This document shows positions 63,218-64,000 of a DNA stretch of 64,000 bases, in pieces. The stretch comes from Mobilitalea sibirica (GTDB lineage Bacteria > Bacillota > Clostridia > Lachnospirales > Lachnospiraceae): NCBI RefSeq assembly GCF_015999265.1, contig NZ_JAEAGR010000018.1, positions 1 through 64,000 of the forward strand, written 5' to 3'. Each line of letters starts with the position of its first letter. Position 1 is the stretch's first letter. The translations under genes and the position numbers were made by a program. A model generated the notes under the pieces. That model was not told the origin of the DNA. It ran no database searches and saw only the letters and a program-made list of their open reading frames with translations.

Positions 63218-64000
63218 ATGAAGAAATTCAAAACCTTGATTGCCGTTACATTGGTAATCTCAATGGTTGCTGTCCTTGCTGTAGGCTGTAAAAAGGAAGA
63301 GAAAGAAGCCGGCAACGATAAGAAAGAAGCAAAAATGTTTACTATGTTTAATGCTGTACCGGGAACCGAAATTCCGGATGATAACAGAATGTTGAATGTA
63401 ATCAAAGAAAAAACCGGTGCTTGGGCTAAGATGACCTGGTTAACCGGACAAACAGCAGATGAAAGAATCGGTGTTATGATTGCTGGCGGCGACTATCCGG
63501 ATTTTATCACCGGTGCTACCGGAACTCCTGCTTTGATTGATGCAGGTGCATTAATTGCAATTGATGAGTATTGGGATGATTATCCTAATATCAAGAATTA
63601 CTTATCAGAAGAAGACTGGAATAAGGTAAGACATGAAGATGGACATATCTACCTGATGCCTCAATTTGGTATTATCCAGGGTAAAGATATGGCTACATAT
63701 CATTGGGATATGGCATTCTGGATTCAGAAGGATGTCTTAATATGGGATAATTTCCCTCAGATTAGAACTATGGATCAGTACTTTGATTTGATCGCAAGAT
63801 ATCTTGAGGCTCATCCGACAACAGAAGATGGACAGGAAACCGTAGGTTTCTCCATGAGTACAGAGGACTGGAGATACTTTGGTGTTGAGAATCCTCCGTT
63901 GTTCTTACTTGGATATCCGAATGACGGTGCTTGTATCGTAGATCCTGAGACAGAGACAGCAATTGACTACAATACATTACCGGAAGCTAAGGATTATTAT
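63218..64000 (+). CDS. Extracellular solute-binding lipoprotein, second paralog (cut by window end)
   Basis: The frame is open to the last base (261 codons so far). The signal peptide ends AVGC. It matches the protein at 57656 through most of its length, e.g. ERIGVMIAGGDYPDFITG, IDEYWDDYPNIKNYLS and DGHIYLMPQFGIIQGK, but has a shorter linker (about 15 residues). GGGAGG precedes the ATG. It is preceded by the YesM/YesN pair. Confidence 0.92.
   Translation, partial: MKKFKTLIAVTLVISMVAVLAVGCKKEEKEAGNDKKEAKMFTMFNAVPGTEIPDDNRMLNVIKEKTGAWAKMTWLTGQTADERIGVMIAGGDYPDFITGATGTPALIDAGALIAIDEYWDDYPNIKNYLSEEDWNKVRHEDGHIYLMPQFGIIQGKDMATYHWDMAFWIQKDVLIWDNFPQIRTMDQYFDLIARYLEAHPTTEDGQETVGFSMSTEDWRYFGVENPPLFLLGYPNDGACIVDPETETAIDYNTLPEAKDYY

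Noticed and set aside
1-64000. tRNA, rRNA, prophage or insertion sequence genes
   Set aside because: No cloverleaf-type sequence, rRNA-like segment, integrase, transposase or phage structural gene was seen on either strand.

Overview
The window reads as a stretch of chromosome from a low-GC, anaerobic, Gram-positive bacterium of the Clostridia, most likely the family Lachnospiraceae (relatives of Clostridium phytofermentans). The clues are AT-rich intergenic DNA, strong GGAGG ribosome binding sites, TTG/GTG starts, a rubredoxin and small 4Fe-4S ferredoxins, a Rex redox repressor, a Re-type citrate synthase next to isocitrate dehydrogenase, a clostridial-type xylose isomerase and a Cys/Gly-rich HCB-like small protein. 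This is inference from gene content; there is no rRNA or tRNA in the window to test it.

Layout. 0-4.3 kb: phosphatidylglycerophosphate synthase, a Cys-rich microprotein, a WYL regulator, a beta-propeller lipoprotein and an unrecognised two-gene unit. 4.4-9.3 kb: a complete livKHMGF branched-chain amino acid ABC operon behind a consensus promoter. 9.5-14 kb: an ATC-hydrolase-like gene, then a redox-looking island: a class I isoprenoid-synthase-like gene and a Crp/Fnr regulator facing two half-permeases (the second fused to a ferredoxin) and a cupin, with a palindrome between them placed like a class II activator site. 14.2-18.9 kb: luxS, an AgrA/AgrC-like LytTR two-component system, a 17-residue peptide ORF, and an FtsX permease with an unusual ABC ATPase. 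19-21.8 kb: HAD phosphatase, trpS, a 2-hydroxyacid dehydrogenase. 22-27 kb: potABCD polyamine transport with a PuuR-like XRE-cupin regulator. 27-36.4 kb: Nudix, aroC, small proteins, MBL lipoprotein, AraC regulator, subtilase and xylA. 36.6-42.6 kb: ferredoxin, rubredoxin, a cysteine desulfurase-TtcA-TcdA tRNA modification group, HD hydrolase and DUF554 protein. 43-48 kb: lone BY-kinase, Re-citrate synthase, isocitrate dehydrogenase and a GntR regulator. 48-56.7 kb: ABC-F ATPase, then a housekeeping run rex-(coiled coil)-acpS-nnrDE-alr-mazF-CNNM/CorC. 57.6-64 kb: two paralogous carbohydrate-type solute-binding lipoproteins flanking a YesM/YesN two-component system; the second runs off the end.

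The most striking non-coding content is (1) a family of 100-190 bp elements, each essentially one long imperfect hairpin, placed just downstream of genes (10066, 30477, 36402, 42662, 42845, 56727, with a minimal palindrome at 47881 that reuses the ends); (2) a tandem 25-bp array immediately upstream of potD in which every unit pairs a Shine-Dalgarno core with its own complement; and (3) several structured leaders. No CRISPR array, prophage, transposase or rRNA/tRNA gene was found. All family assignments are from reading motifs by eye; no database search was possible.
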